Positions 49,527 to 58,571 of a stretch of DNA of 64,000 bases are shown piece by piece (within the stretch, counting starts at the first letter, position 1; every line of letters begins with the position of its first letter). The stretch lies in the NCBI RefSeq assembly GCF_900187405.1, contig NZ_LT896716.1:310001-374000 (forward strand), written 5' to 3'. The notes under the pieces were generated by a model. It did no database searches and was not told the DNA's origin. It worked only from the letters and a program-made list of their open reading frames with translations. This DNA comes from Geobacter sp. DSM 9736 (lineage in GTDB: Bacteria; Desulfobacterota; Desulfuromonadia; Geobacterales; Geobacteraceae). Both the position numbers and the translations under genes were made by a program.

Positions 49527-51475
49527 CCAAGGACCCCCTGTATTTCTTCGATGATCTGCTTGTTTGTGAAATGGTTGCCGGTAATGGCCCCGGCGGGGCA
49601 GGCGGCGACGCAGGTGCCGCAGCCGTGGCAGAGGACGGCATTTACCGTCGAGACCTCCTTCTCAGCATCGAAGGATACTGCCTTGTAAGGGCAGACCGTG
49701 AGGCAGACCTTGCAGCCGGCGCATCTCTCTTCGTCTATTTCGGCATTGATCGGCTCGATCTCAAGTTTCCTCCCCTCGGCGAGGTCGGAGAGAACGTGGC
49801 CGGTGGCCGCCATTCCCTGGAGTGCCGCTTTCTGTATATCCATCGGCGCCTGGCATGACCCCGCCAGGTATACCCCCTTTATCTTGCTCCTGGCAGCGTC
49901 TATCCTTCCGTGAAGCTCCTCGAAGAAACCGAATCTGTCCAGGGTGACGTCAAGCAGCCTGCCCAGCTCAGCTGTGGCCGGACCCGGCACCACTGCAGGA
50001 CAGAGCACCACCATGTCGGCTTCTACCCGGCTTTCTCCGGATATGACGACGGCGCCGCCTTTGTTTCCTGCCGTCACCGCCAGTTCGTCACCTGATTCGA
50101 ATCGATGGAACGTGGCATTGGGGCTTTTGCGTGCATGGTGGTAGAGGGTGAAGGCGCTCTTGTCGGGAAGGGCGACCTCCCGGTAGAAGTGATGCACCCT
50201 TGCATCGGGAAGTTTGCCTCCGATGAGGTGGTTGAACTTGAAGGCATACTGGCAGCATATCCCTGAGCAGTATTCGCGGTGATCAGGGTCGAGGCTGCCG
50301 ACGCAGTGGATGATAGCTACCGATCCGGGCACACTGCCATCCCTCCTAAGGATCTCGCCTCCAGTAGGCCCTGTGGAGGAGAGGAGCCGTTCGAACTCCA
50401 GACTCGTATAGACGTCGGGGAGGGTTCCGTAGCCCAGTGAGGGGATGGATGAGCAGTCGAGAAGGGATGCGCCGGTGGCGAGTATTATCCCGCCGACGTT
50501 CCGCTCGATGACTCGCTCCTGGTCGTCGTAGTTGATGACATCTTCACCCATAGGGCATGAATCCTTGCATGCGCGGCATTCTTCGCCACGGCTTCTGACG
50601 CAAGCCTCCATGTCGAGGAAAGGCGCATTGGGAAGAGCGCCCATGAAAGGAAAGTCTATGGCGCGCCGTTGGTTGAGACCGCAGTTGAAGGCGTTGGATG
50701 CCTCGCCGGGGCAGACGGCGATGCACTCGCCGCAGCCGATGCACTGGTGCTGGTCCACGTAGCGGGGGCGCTGGTGGATCGTGGCGATAAAGTTGCCGTA
50801 AAAGCCGGCTACGTCCACGAGTTCCGCCATGGTCAGGAGTTCTATGTTTTCCGCATGCTCCCCGTGAAGGATCTCCCCGAGTACCGGTTCCAGCATGCAG
50901 GGTCCGCATTCCATGTCCGGAAACAGCTCTTCGTAACGGACCGGCAGTCCGCCGATCACTGGCTCCTTCTCCACCAGCACCACCTTCCGCCCGGCTTCGG
51001 CGAGGGTCAGGGCCGCTTTGAGCCCCGCCGGTCCGGCGCCGACGATGAGGACGTCACGGGAGGCCTCCAGTTCCTTTTTCTCAAGGGGGACATGGTGGCG
51101 CACTCGGGCAACTGCACCGCTGATGGCCGCAACGGCTTTCGCTACGGCTTTCTCAGCCTCTTCGGTTACCCAGGCAACCTGCTCCCGGATGTTGACCATC
51201 TGCAAGAGGTACGGGTTCATCCCGGCTTTTGTCATGACCCGCATAAAGGTGCCTTCATGATCCCGGGGTGAGCAGGCGGCGACGACGATCCGGTCGGGGC
51301 GGTTTTCGGCGATGTCGGCCTCTAGAAATGCCTTCCCATCCTCGGAGCAGATGAAGTCCGCCGTCTTGAACCAGGCAACGTCAGGGAGGGCGGAAACAGC
51401 CTTGCCGACTTCCGCGGGGTCTATTTTTTCCGCTATGTTGGAGCCGCAGTTGCAGAAATATACCGCAATCTTCAT
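49523..51475 (-). CDS. hdrA: HdrA-like FAD/iron-sulfur protein (heterodisulfide reductase subunit A)
   Basis: 650 residues. The N-terminal cluster motif YFCNCGSNIAE is followed by the FAD-binding fold IVGAGPAGLKAALTLAEAG (about residue 148). A ferredoxin motif CIGCGECIAVCPG (about 240) comes next, then the second FAD part. Two C-terminal [4Fe-4S] motifs are CAGCKVCLTVCPYKA and CHGCGTCVAACPAGA. HdrA is the flavin-bifurcating core that splits electrons from hydrogenase between a low-potential ferredoxin and a higher-potential acceptor. HdrB and HdrC (CCG-domain) genes are absent from this operon, so the high-potential acceptor is unknown. Its ATG overlaps the stop of the protease gene. Confidence 0.92.
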   Translation of the reverse strand: MKIAVYFCNCGSNIAEKIDPAEVGKAVSALPDVAWFKTADFICSEDGKAFLEADIAENRPDRIVVAACSPRDHEGTFMRVMTKAGMNPYLLQMVNIREQVAWVTEEAEKAVAKAVAAISGAVARVRHHVPLEKKELEASRDVLIVGAGPAGLKAALTLAEAGRKVVLVEKEPVIGGLPVRYEELFPDMECGPCMLEPVLGEILHGEHAENIELLTMAELVDVAGFYGNFIATIHQRPRYVDQHQCIGCGECIAVCPGEASNAFNCGLNQRRAIDFPFMGALPNAPFLDMEACVRSRGEECRACKDSCPMGEDVINYDDQERVIERNVGGIILATGASLLDCSSIPSLGYGTLPDVYTSLEFERLLSSTGPTGGEILRRDGSVPGSVAIIHCVGSLDPDHREYCSGICCQYAFKFNHLIGGKLPDARVHHFYREVALPDKSAFTLYHHARKSPNATFHRFESGDELAVTAGNKGGAVVISGESRVEADMVVLCPAVVPGPATAELGRLLDVTLDRFGFFEELHGRIDAARSKIKGVYLAGSCQAPMDIQKAALQGMAATGHVLSDLAEGRKLEIEPINAEIDEERCAGCKVCLTVCPYKAVSFDAEKEVSTVNAVLCHGCGTCVAACPAGAITGNHFTNKQIIEEIQGVLG

Positions 51476-51951
51476 GCTTTCCTCCTGTCACACTCGAGTA
51501 CACCAAGGATCTCCCCCACCAGCAGCGGCACGGTGGCGGCAACGGATGGAGTCAGTTCCTCGCTGAATGTTTCGACTTCGCTGGCCTCAACTCCCCAGAC
51601 CCTGATCTCCTCCGGGAGGTGAATCCCCGCCATTCGCCCCATCTGCAGCGCCGTCGCAAGGTCGGTATCGTGGGTGGATACGGTGTTCTTTGTGGTGACG
51701 AAACGCTCGATTTCAAATGGCAGGACCGTACCGGGGACATGCTCTCCGGTTATGATCGCATCGACCACATATGCCCTGTCGAATCCCGCCATCGCTTCCA
51801 TGAGCCGTATGCCCCCTGTCCCGAGCTCGCACACCTCCACGTCGTTCCTCTCCCGCACTGCCGGCGCGATCTCCCTAACCACGTGAATGCCTACGCCGTC
51901 GTCGGTGAGGAGCGCGTTACCCATTCCGATGATGATGGAGCGCGTCCCCAT
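51472..51951 (-). CDS. Hydrogenase maturation protease (HyaD/HycI family)
   Basis: 159 residues. IIGMGNALLTDDGVGIHV holds the N-terminal nickel-sensing Asp, and YVVDAIITG the second Asp; a later His (STHDTDL) completes the set. This endopeptidase cuts the C-terminal tail of the large subunit after nickel insertion. Accordingly it follows the large-subunit gene and overlaps its stop by one base (TGATG). It overlaps hdrA by four bases. Specific for this hydrogenase (inference from position). Confidence 0.92.
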   Translation of the reverse strand: MGTRSIIIGMGNALLTDDGVGIHVVREIAPAVRERNDVEVCELGTGGIRLMEAMAGFDRAYVVDAIITGEHVPGTVLPFEIERFVTTKNTVSTHDTDLATALQMGRMAGIHLPEEIRVWGVEASEVETFSEELTPSVAATVPLLVGEILGVLECDRRKA

Positions 51952-53444
51952 CAGAACTCTCTCCGTATGACGCGCAAGGTTTTCCCCCGGCTGTCGCGGA
52001 TGTTCAGGGTAAGCGGCATCTTTCCGGGAAGGGTGTGGGTCGCGCAGGAAAAACAGGGATCGTAGAGGCGGAATGCCATTTCGACTCTGTTGAGGATCCC
52101 CTCCTCAACCACTTTCCCGCAGGTGATCAGTTTTTCCGCAACGCGTTTGATCGACATGGCGATGGGTGCGTGGTTGTTGGTGGTGCCCACCAACAGGTTC
52201 ACCTTTTTCAGCACCCCCTTCTCGTCGGTTGTGTAATGGTGGGTGAGGGTGCCGCGGGGGGCCTCGACAGACCCGATTCCGGAGCGGTTCGCACACCCGT
52301 CCTGCGGTATCGCACGAACCTCCGGCGAAAGAATTTCCGGGTCCCTGGCAAGCTCCAGCATGTGCTCGGCAGCGTAGAGAAGCTCGATGAGGCGGGCCCA
52401 GTGGGTGGCGAGCCGGTGGTGGATGGGCTGGTACCTGCCTTCGATCTTCTTGCAGCCGAAGGTCTCGTAGAGCCGCTCGTACTCCTCCTGTGCACGTGGT
52501 GTCGCCATACCGTCGGAGACGTTGAGGCGCGACAGGGGGGTGGCGCAGTAGATGCCGCTCTCCTTCCCGTCGACGAACCCTTTCCAGCCGATTTTTTTCA
52601 GATATGGGAATTTCAGGTAGCTCCAGGGTTCCACCCGTTCCGCTATCTGGTTCATGTAGTCGGATGCTGGATAGGTGACTAGTTCGCTCCCTTCCGGGTC
52701 CACGACCCTGATCATTCCGTCGTAGAAGTTTACCTTCCTGTTCGGGTCCACCGTTCCCATGGAATAGGTGCGGTGGAGGTAGATGTCGGAGGTGACGAGG
52801 TCGAGGAATGCAGGGTTCTTGAGGACGATGTCGTCGAAAGCCTTGAGGCTGAAAAGGGCGAAGTCGATGTTCTTGCGGGCGGCGGCTTCGATTTCACCCC
52901 GCTCCTCCTCGGTCAGCGGCTTGCTCCATCCTCCCGGCACTCCCGCCGTCGGATGGACCCCCCGCCCCCCTATCTTCCGGATGATGGCGTGATTTCTCGC
53001 CCGGCAGTCGATTACTTCCTTTGCGACATCGAGCCCCACCTTGCGCACCACGCCGAGTATGTTCCGCTCTGAGGGGGGAGCATCGGGACCGACTATGAAG
53101 TCGGGTCCTCCCAGGGCATAAAAATGGGTGGTGTGGTCGGTTACGTAGAAGGTCATGTAGAAGAGCTCGCGGATCTTCTTGGCGGCGGGGGGGGGATCGA
53201 CGCCGAAGAGGTCATCCAGCGCCTTGGCGGACGCTAGATGATGAGCTTCCGGGCACACGCCGCAGATCCGGCTCGTAATGAGGGGCATTTCTTCGGGAAG
53301 CCTCCCCACGCAGAACTGCTCGAAGCCGCGAAGTTCCGGCACCTGGAAGTAGACGTTTTCCACGTTGCCCTGATCGTTCAGGAATATCTCGATCTTGCCG
53401 TGCCCTTCGAGCCGGGTTATCGGGTCTATCGTTATGCGCTGCAT
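51951..53444 (-). CDS. mvhA: [NiFe]-hydrogenase large (catalytic) subunit, group 3/MvhA-like
   Basis: 497 residues. The N-terminal nickel ligands are in SRICGVCPEAHHLAS (about residues 57-70) and the C-terminal ones in YDPCFSCATHTLPG (about residue 463). Residues after the last His are a short extension that the maturation protease would remove. ITRLEGHGKIEI is the conserved opening of the family. It oxidises H2 (or reduces protons) at the Ni-Fe site. Together with MvhG and MvhD and no FrhB it is an F420-independent Mvh-type hydrogenase. The small-subunit gene precedes it, separated by a repeat-bearing spacer. Confidence 0.93.
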   Translation of the reverse strand: MQRITIDPITRLEGHGKIEIFLNDQGNVENVYFQVPELRGFEQFCVGRLPEEMPLITSRICGVCPEAHHLASAKALDDLFGVDPPPAAKKIRELFYMTFYVTDHTTHFYALGGPDFIVGPDAPPSERNILGVVRKVGLDVAKEVIDCRARNHAIIRKIGGRGVHPTAGVPGGWSKPLTEEERGEIEAAARKNIDFALFSLKAFDDIVLKNPAFLDLVTSDIYLHRTYSMGTVDPNRKVNFYDGMIRVVDPEGSELVTYPASDYMNQIAERVEPWSYLKFPYLKKIGWKGFVDGKESGIYCATPLSRLNVSDGMATPRAQEEYERLYETFGCKKIEGRYQPIHHRLATHWARLIELLYAAEHMLELARDPEILSPEVRAIPQDGCANRSGIGSVEAPRGTLTHHYTTDEKGVLKKVNLLVGTTNNHAPIAMSIKRVAEKLITCGKVVEEGILNRVEMAFRLYDPCFSCATHTLPGKMPLTLNIRDSRGKTLRVIRREF

Positions 53445-53480
53445 GGTGCCTCCCTTGATAACACTAAAGTCTTCATATCT

Positions 53481-53565
53481 GCCACGGAGACACAGAGACG
53501 CGGAGGAAATGCAGAACAGATCGAGAACCTGGTGAAGGTTCTCTGGGCCTCTGTGTCTCTGTGGC
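53481..53565. repeat. Inverted repeat between hydrogenase subunit genes
   Basis: GCCACGGAGACACAGAG (53481-53497) is matched in reverse complement, with one mismatch, by CTCTGTGTCTCTGTGGC (53549-53565). The arms surround about 50 bases. The GAGACACAGAG type of palindrome is frequent in intergenic DNA of Geobacter-like genomes (from memory). It lies inside the operon. Confidence 0.75.
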
Positions 53566-53570
53566 CTGTT

Positions 53571-54572
53571 TTAGTTTTTGTCTTTATTGGCGGCGCCCCG
53601 AAGGATCGACTCCGCAAGGCTGTATTTGTAGAAGGTCCCTGCATAGTCGGGGATTGAGGAGATGACACTCTCGATCCGGGAGTGGATTTCGGCTTCGGAT
53701 ACACCCTTGACTTCGCCTATGTCGATGATGGAGCCGAGAGCTCCCAGCATTTTCGCTCCCTGATCGCCGGCTCCTTCCGGGTTTCCGTAACAACCGGTGC
53801 ATGGCGTATTAACCTGAGGGCAGAGGGCGCCGCAACCGTCGCGGGTAGCCACCCCCATGCAGAGAAGTCCCTGTTCCAGCAGGCACTTCTCCGGATCGGG
53901 AATTACCTCATAGCTGCGATAGAAGCGCCCTACCTTCTTCTCTTCTTTCGTACGGGAGCATTCGTCGCATACGGTGGAGCGGCCTCCCCCGATGACGCTT
54001 CCTGCCGGAGGGAGAGTCGCTCCGCTTACTATCAGTTCCACCACGTTCCAGATCTGCTGCGATTCCGGCGGGCAGCCGGGGATGTAGTAGTCTACGGGGA
54101 CAGTCTGGGCAAGGGTTCTTACAGTGTCGTGAAATGCGGGAAGCGTCAGCGTCCCTTCCGCGACCTCGGTTTTTTCTCCGGGAGTGGTGGCGGTCGGGTT
54201 GTCGATGGTGGGGGAGTCGATGTAACTGCTGACGAAGTGGCTTGTGCGGGAATGGAGATTGGAGAGGGCCGGTATGCTTCCCCCCTTCGCGCACGAGCCG
54301 AAGGCGACGAGCACCTGGGACTTGCGGCGGAGCAGGTGGGCCATCTCCTCGTTCTCCCCCGTGCGGATGGCGCCGTTGAAGAGGGTGATGGCTATGCTTT
54401 TGTCCGGGAGGGCCTCAATGTCCTTTTTCTTGGTGTCCATGAGGCAGGGGCAGAACATGAAGTCGAAATGCGCATCGACATCGAGGATCTTTTCGTTGAT
54501 GTTGACCAGTGAAATTTCGCAGCCGCCGCACGATGCTCCCCAGTACATCGCCAGCTTCGGTTTCTCCGCCAT
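53571..54572 (-). CDS. mvhG: [NiFe]-hydrogenase small subunit, MvhG-like
   Basis: 333 residues. Proximal cluster cysteines are in GASCGGCEISLVN (about 13-25), AFGSCAKGGS and IPGCPPESQQI. The long C-terminal part has CDECSRTKEEK, CLLEQGLLCMG and CGALCPQVNTPCTGCYG, which bind two more [4Fe-4S] clusters, as in MvhG. There is no twin-arginine signal, so the enzyme is cytoplasmic. First gene of the hydrogenase-hdrA operon. Electron path: Ni-Fe site, MvhG clusters, MvhD, HdrA. Confidence 0.9.
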   Translation of the reverse strand: MAEKPKLAMYWGASCGGCEISLVNINEKILDVDAHFDFMFCPCLMDTKKKDIEALPDKSIAITLFNGAIRTGENEEMAHLLRRKSQVLVAFGSCAKGGSIPALSNLHSRTSHFVSSYIDSPTIDNPTATTPGEKTEVAEGTLTLPAFHDTVRTLAQTVPVDYYIPGCPPESQQIWNVVELIVSGATLPPAGSVIGGGRSTVCDECSRTKEEKKVGRFYRSYEVIPDPEKCLLEQGLLCMGVATRDGCGALCPQVNTPCTGCYGNPEGAGDQGAKMLGALGSIIDIGEVKGVSEAEIHSRIESVISSIPDYAGTFYKYSLAESILRGAANKDKN

Positions 54573-54701
54573 GCCGACCTCCGCTCCATCAGGATTTTCA
54601 AAACCTCCGCCGGAAGCGGAGGTAGTTCCAGGATGGGTAAAGATAATCGGGGCTTATGAGGAATACTTTAGAAATTTGTGTTGAATTACAGCGGGAGGGG
54701 C

Positions 54702-57050
54702 TCAGAGCCCAAGATCGTTGCGGATGTCGGCGAGGTATTTTCTGATGCCTGAGGAACTTTCCAGCGACAGGACATGGGCGGCTATGGCATGTGCCCTGTG
54801 CGAGTCGATCCCGCGGATAGCCTGCTTCACAACAGGGATGTAGGGAGCGGAAACGCTGAAATCGGTGATTCCCATGCCGAAGAGGATGACGGCATTGAGG
54901 GGATCGGCAGCCATCTCTCCACATATGGAGACCGGTTTGCCCGCACTTCTTCCCACTTCGGCCACCCGCTTGATGGAGTGTAGCACCGCGGGATGATACG
55001 GGTCATAGTACTGCTTCACCTTCGGATTGTTCCGGTCCGCGGCCAGGGTGTACTGGATGAGATCGTTGGTGCCGATGCTGAAGAAGTCGACTTCGCGTAT
55101 GAGGATGTCCGCAATTTGTACAGCCGCAGGAACCTCGATCATGATGCCCAGAGGAATCTCGGGATTGAAGGTGTGACCGCTGCTGCGTAACTCGTCCTTC
55201 ACCTCGGTAATGATTTTCTTGATGGCGGCGATTTCGTCGGTACCGGAAACCATGGGGAACATGAGCTTGACGTTTCCGTGGGGAGAAGCGAGAAAGACCC
55301 CTGCCAGCTGGTCGCGGAAAATATCGTCCCGTTCCAGCGACACGCGTATGGAGCGCCACCCCATGAAGGGGTTGTCCTCCTTTGGGTAGGCGAAGTAGGG
55401 GAGACCCTTGTCTCCTCCGATATCGAGGGTGCGGATGCTGACAGGGAGCGGGCCGAACCCTTCGACGATCTTCCGGTAAAGGCTGTACTGTTCGGTGCGG
55501 TCGGGGAATGCTTTTCTGGTCATGTACGGAAATTCGGTGCGGTACAGGCCTACGCCTTCCGCCCCGTTGGCAAGGGCCACCCGGATGTCGCTCAGCAGGC
55601 CGATGTTGGCATACAACCGGACCCTGGCCCCGTCCTTCGTCTCGGCCGGCAGGTCCCGCAGCCCTTCCAGTTCTTTCCGCTTGACGCCATAATCGTGCTG
55701 CAGGCGCTCGTATTCGACCTTTATGCGGCTGTCCGGATTTATGTAGAGATGCCCGGAGTTTCCATCGATGATAATGTCATCACGCAGGCTGATGGCATCA
55801 AGAAGTCCGTCGACTCCAAGTATCGCCGGAATGCCAAGCGACCTGGCCATGATCGCCGCATGGGAATTGAGATCTCCACGCTCGGTGACGATGCCGAGGA
55901 TCTTGTCGTGGTCGAGGATCGCCATGTCTGAGGGGAGAATGTCGGAGGCGACGAGTACGCGCTTTTCACGCAGCCGCGTCCGTGTCTGGTCGTTGCCTTC
56001 GAGGCAGTCGATGATGCGCCGGCCGATGTCCTCGATGTCCGCAGAGCGCTCCTTCAGATACGGATCTTCCATCCGGGCGAAGGCTTCGACGTAGTAGTCC
56101 ACCGACTCCCTCACTGCCCGCACCGCGCCGGAATCGCGGTCGATCAGCTCAAGTATCTTCCCGGTGAAGCCGCGGTCTTCCAGCATCATGAGATGGGTGT
56201 GGAATATGGCGGCATCTTCCTTGGAGATGAGCTGGGCGACCCGCTTTTCCATGTATAGCGTGTGGATCTTGGCTCGTTCCAGGGCAAGGAGAAAGCGCCG
56301 GCGCTCCTCCTGACGTGGGAGCACTTTCTCAAGTGTGCCGTCCCCCTGGCGGTCGGGGCGCTGGTTGAGGATGTAGACTTTCCCCTGGCAGAAACCGGGA
56401 GAAGCCGGGGAACCTGCGAGAGCCTGCGGCTGCCGCCCTCCCTTTCCTGCTCCGGGGCCGCCCGGGCCGTGATCTCCTGCCTTCATCCGCTCCAGTTCGT
56501 GCTGAAAGAAGGCGCGTTCCTCCTCTTTCTTGCGGATGGAATCAAGGAGCTTGGCGTTGATGACGATGCTGCTGAGCTGGCAGGCAATGGTGGAGAGGGT
56601 GCTGATTTCTTCCCTCGTGAAGACCCGCTGCTCCTTTGTTTGAACCACAATGACGCCGAGAGGTGTCTTGCGTTCGAAGAGAGGGATGCCCAGGAATGAA
56701 TGGAACTTTTCCTCACGCGTTTCGCGGAAATATTTGTAACGGGGGTGGGCGGGGGCGTTATCTGTCGCCACTACTCCCTTCTGCTCGATGACCAGACCTG
56801 TGAGACCTTCCGAAGTCCTCATCGTGATCCGGTCAACGGAGCTTTTGAGGAGGCCGCGGGTCGCCTTCAGGCGCAGCGTTTCCCCATCATCCTCCAGAAG
56901 GTATATGGAACAGACGTCGGAACCCATCCGCTTTGCGACGAGGGTAACAATGTTTTCGAGGGTTTGCGGGAGGTCGTGGGAATGGAGAATGATGCCGCTG
57001 ATATCCTCAAGGGTCCGCAGCCCGAGGTTTTCCTGAATTTCGTCAGCCAT
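54702..57050 (-). CDS. ptsP: PtsP: nitrogen-type phosphoenolpyruvate-protein phosphotransferase with GAF domain
   Basis: 782 residues from ATG 57050; the longer frame to 57134 has no ribosome-binding site. A GAF domain fills about 20-165 (GIILHSHDLPQTLENIVTLV; RTSEGLTGLVIEQKGV). Enzyme I follows: PEP-utilising N-domain, the phospho-His in GDLNSHAAIMARSLG (about residue 388), and the C-terminal TIM barrel with MLMFPMVSGTDEIAAI-like and IGTNDLIQYTLAADRNN motifs. It takes phosphate from PEP and passes it to NPr-type carriers, with the GAF domain likely sensing nitrogen or another metabolite. No HPr gene is adjacent. It is separate from the hydrogenase operon. Confidence 0.93.
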   Translation of the reverse strand: MADEIQENLGLRTLEDISGIILHSHDLPQTLENIVTLVAKRMGSDVCSIYLLEDDGETLRLKATRGLLKSSVDRITMRTSEGLTGLVIEQKGVVATDNAPAHPRYKYFRETREEKFHSFLGIPLFERKTPLGVIVVQTKEQRVFTREEISTLSTIACQLSSIVINAKLLDSIRKKEEERAFFQHELERMKAGDHGPGGPGAGKGGRQPQALAGSPASPGFCQGKVYILNQRPDRQGDGTLEKVLPRQEERRRFLLALERAKIHTLYMEKRVAQLISKEDAAIFHTHLMMLEDRGFTGKILELIDRDSGAVRAVRESVDYYVEAFARMEDPYLKERSADIEDIGRRIIDCLEGNDQTRTRLREKRVLVASDILPSDMAILDHDKILGIVTERGDLNSHAAIMARSLGIPAILGVDGLLDAISLRDDIIIDGNSGHLYINPDSRIKVEYERLQHDYGVKRKELEGLRDLPAETKDGARVRLYANIGLLSDIRVALANGAEGVGLYRTEFPYMTRKAFPDRTEQYSLYRKIVEGFGPLPVSIRTLDIGGDKGLPYFAYPKEDNPFMGWRSIRVSLERDDIFRDQLAGVFLASPHGNVKLMFPMVSGTDEIAAIKKIITEVKDELRSSGHTFNPEIPLGIMIEVPAAVQIADILIREVDFFSIGTNDLIQYTLAADRNNPKVKQYYDPYHPAVLHSIKRVAEVGRSAGKPVSICGEMAADPLNAVILFGMGITDFSVSAPYIPVVKQAIRGIDSHRAHAIAAHVLSLESSSGIRKYLADIRNDLGL

Positions 57051-57262
57051 CGCGGCACCCTTGGAGGTAGCTGAGTTCGTCAGCAGCCCTGCTCCCGTCG
57101 TAGAATCGCACGCCCGGAGCGGGCAGCGCGGCAATCGGTATGCAGTATATTACAAGAGGTGGGAAATTGAAACCCGGGGTCTTAGGATTTTTTGATTATG
57201 CGGGTGGAAAAGCCCCTTTCTTTCTGATATAGTCTGGGCATTTTTCAGGATCGGGAGGCCCC

Positions 57263-58057
57263 ATGAGCAGCACATTCGACGACCAACTAGCAAAAGGAAT
57301 CTCTCAGCTCGAAGCGGGCGAGGTCGCGGAGGCGACAGCCCTGTTCAGGCGCTGCACGGAGATGGAGCCGGGGAATCCGGAAGGGCATTTCAACCTGGGG
57401 GATGCACTGGCAGCGGACGAGAAGCCGGAGGAAGCCATCGCCGCATACGAAAAGGGTCTTGCCATAGCTCCGGAAGATACCCAGGCGCTCACCGCCCTGG
57501 GGGATGTCTATTTCGAGCTGGGCCGCCACAAGGATGCACTGGCACGGTACCGTAAGGTCAGCGAGATCGACCCTAAAGATCCCGACAGCTATGTCAACAT
57601 AGGCCTCGTCTACAATGCGATGGAACGGTCCGATGATGCCATCAAGGCCTACAATGCCGCTCTGGAACTGGACCCGAGCAATGTCTTTGCATACAATGCA
57701 CTTGGGGATGCGCTTTATGGTCTGGGCAAACGGGACGAAGCCGTAGAGGCCTTCCGCAAGGGAATAGAGATCGATCCCAACGATGCGGCCGCTCACTTCA
57801 ATCTGGGAGAGCTCTACTACGACCTGGGTGAATTCGAAAACGCCGAGAAGGAATGCCTGGAAGCGGTAAGGCTCGATCCACATTTCACGCTGGCTTACCT
57901 CACTCTCGGCAGCATCTGTATGGATGGCGAGCGGGTAAAGGATGCAATCAAGTATCTTCAGCTGTACCTCAAGATGGAAACGTCGCCCCAGGCCGCAGAA
58001 ATGGTGGCCGAGGTAAAGGCTGTGCTCGAAGGTCTCAAGGCGGAAGCGGAGGGGTAG
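57263..58057 (+). CDS. Tetratricopeptide-repeat protein
   Basis: 264 residues, soluble, made of about six to seven TPR units (ISQLEAGEVAEATALFRRC, GHFNLGDALAADEKPEEAIA, ALTALGDVYFELGRHKDALA, SYVNIGLVYNAMERSDDAIK, AYNALGDALYGLGKRDEAVE, AHFNLGELYYDLGEFENAEK). No catalytic domain or signal peptide. TPRs mediate protein-protein binding; the partner is unknown. GGGAGGCCCC precedes the ATG. The next gene is the small YtxH protein, about 120 bases on. Confidence 0.88.
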   Translation: MSSTFDDQLAKGISQLEAGEVAEATALFRRCTEMEPGNPEGHFNLGDALAADEKPEEAIAAYEKGLAIAPEDTQALTALGDVYFELGRHKDALARYRKVSEIDPKDPDSYVNIGLVYNAMERSDDAIKAYNAALELDPSNVFAYNALGDALYGLGKRDEAVEAFRKGIEIDPNDAAAHFNLGELYYDLGEFENAEKECLEAVRLDPHFTLAYLTLGSICMDGERVKDAIKYLQLYLKMETSPQAAEMVAEVKAVLEGLKAEAEG

Positions 58058-58181
58058 AGCACGAAAATTGAGAGGTACGTTTGCAACGGCGAATTTTGCG
58101 ATAAAATAGACACTGTCGCCGCCGTTATGGAGGCGTCGCTTTCCGAGGCGGCTTTGATGCATCACATGAAGGAGGTAGACA

Positions 58182-58541
58182 ATGGCTGAAAACAGGAATG
58201 GAAACACCGCTGTTCTGGGTGCGCTCATGCTAGTGGCCGGTGGCATCATCGGCGCAGGCGTCGCGCTGCTTTTCGCGCCGAAGACCGGGAAGGAGACACG
58301 TGAGGACCTCGGCCGGTACGCAACCAAAACGAGACGCAGAGCGGAGGAGGTCGTGGATGACCTTTCTTCCAGCATCTCGGAGATGGTGGACAAGGTCGGG
58401 GAAAAAGCGTCGGAACTGCTCGATTCGGGCAAGGATGCGGCCGGCACTGCCCGCGAGAGCCTTCTGAAGGCAATAGACGAAGGTCAGGAGAAACTGGAGA
58501 AACAGCGAAGCCGACTGGCCAAGCTGTTCAGCAAAGAGTAG
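58182..58541 (+). CDS. YtxH-domain protein
   Basis: 119 residues. A glycine-rich membrane segment (LGALMLVAGGIIGAGVALLFAPKTGKETRE) is the YtxH signature; the pieces GAGVALLFAPKTGK and the long charged helical tail (VVDDLSSSISEMVDKVGEKA) fit the family. YtxH proteins are small stress-associated membrane proteins of unknown molecular role. AAGGAGGTAGACA gives a strong ribosome-binding site. A terminator follows. Confidence 0.85.
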   Translation: MAENRNGNTAVLGALMLVAGGIIGAGVALLFAPKTGKETREDLGRYATKTRRRAEEVVDDLSSSISEMVDKVGEKASELLDSGKDAAGTARESLLKAIDEGQEKLEKQRSRLAKLFSKE

Positions 58542-58547
58542 AAAATA

Positions 58548-58571
58548 GGGGCGCCGATCGGCGCCCCTTCT
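58548..58571 (+). terminator. Terminator-like hairpin after the YtxH gene
   Basis: A perfect 8-bp GC stem, GGGGCGCC (58548-58555) and GGCGCCCC (58560-58567), closes a GATC loop. Only a short TTC-T tail follows. Confidence 0.65.
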
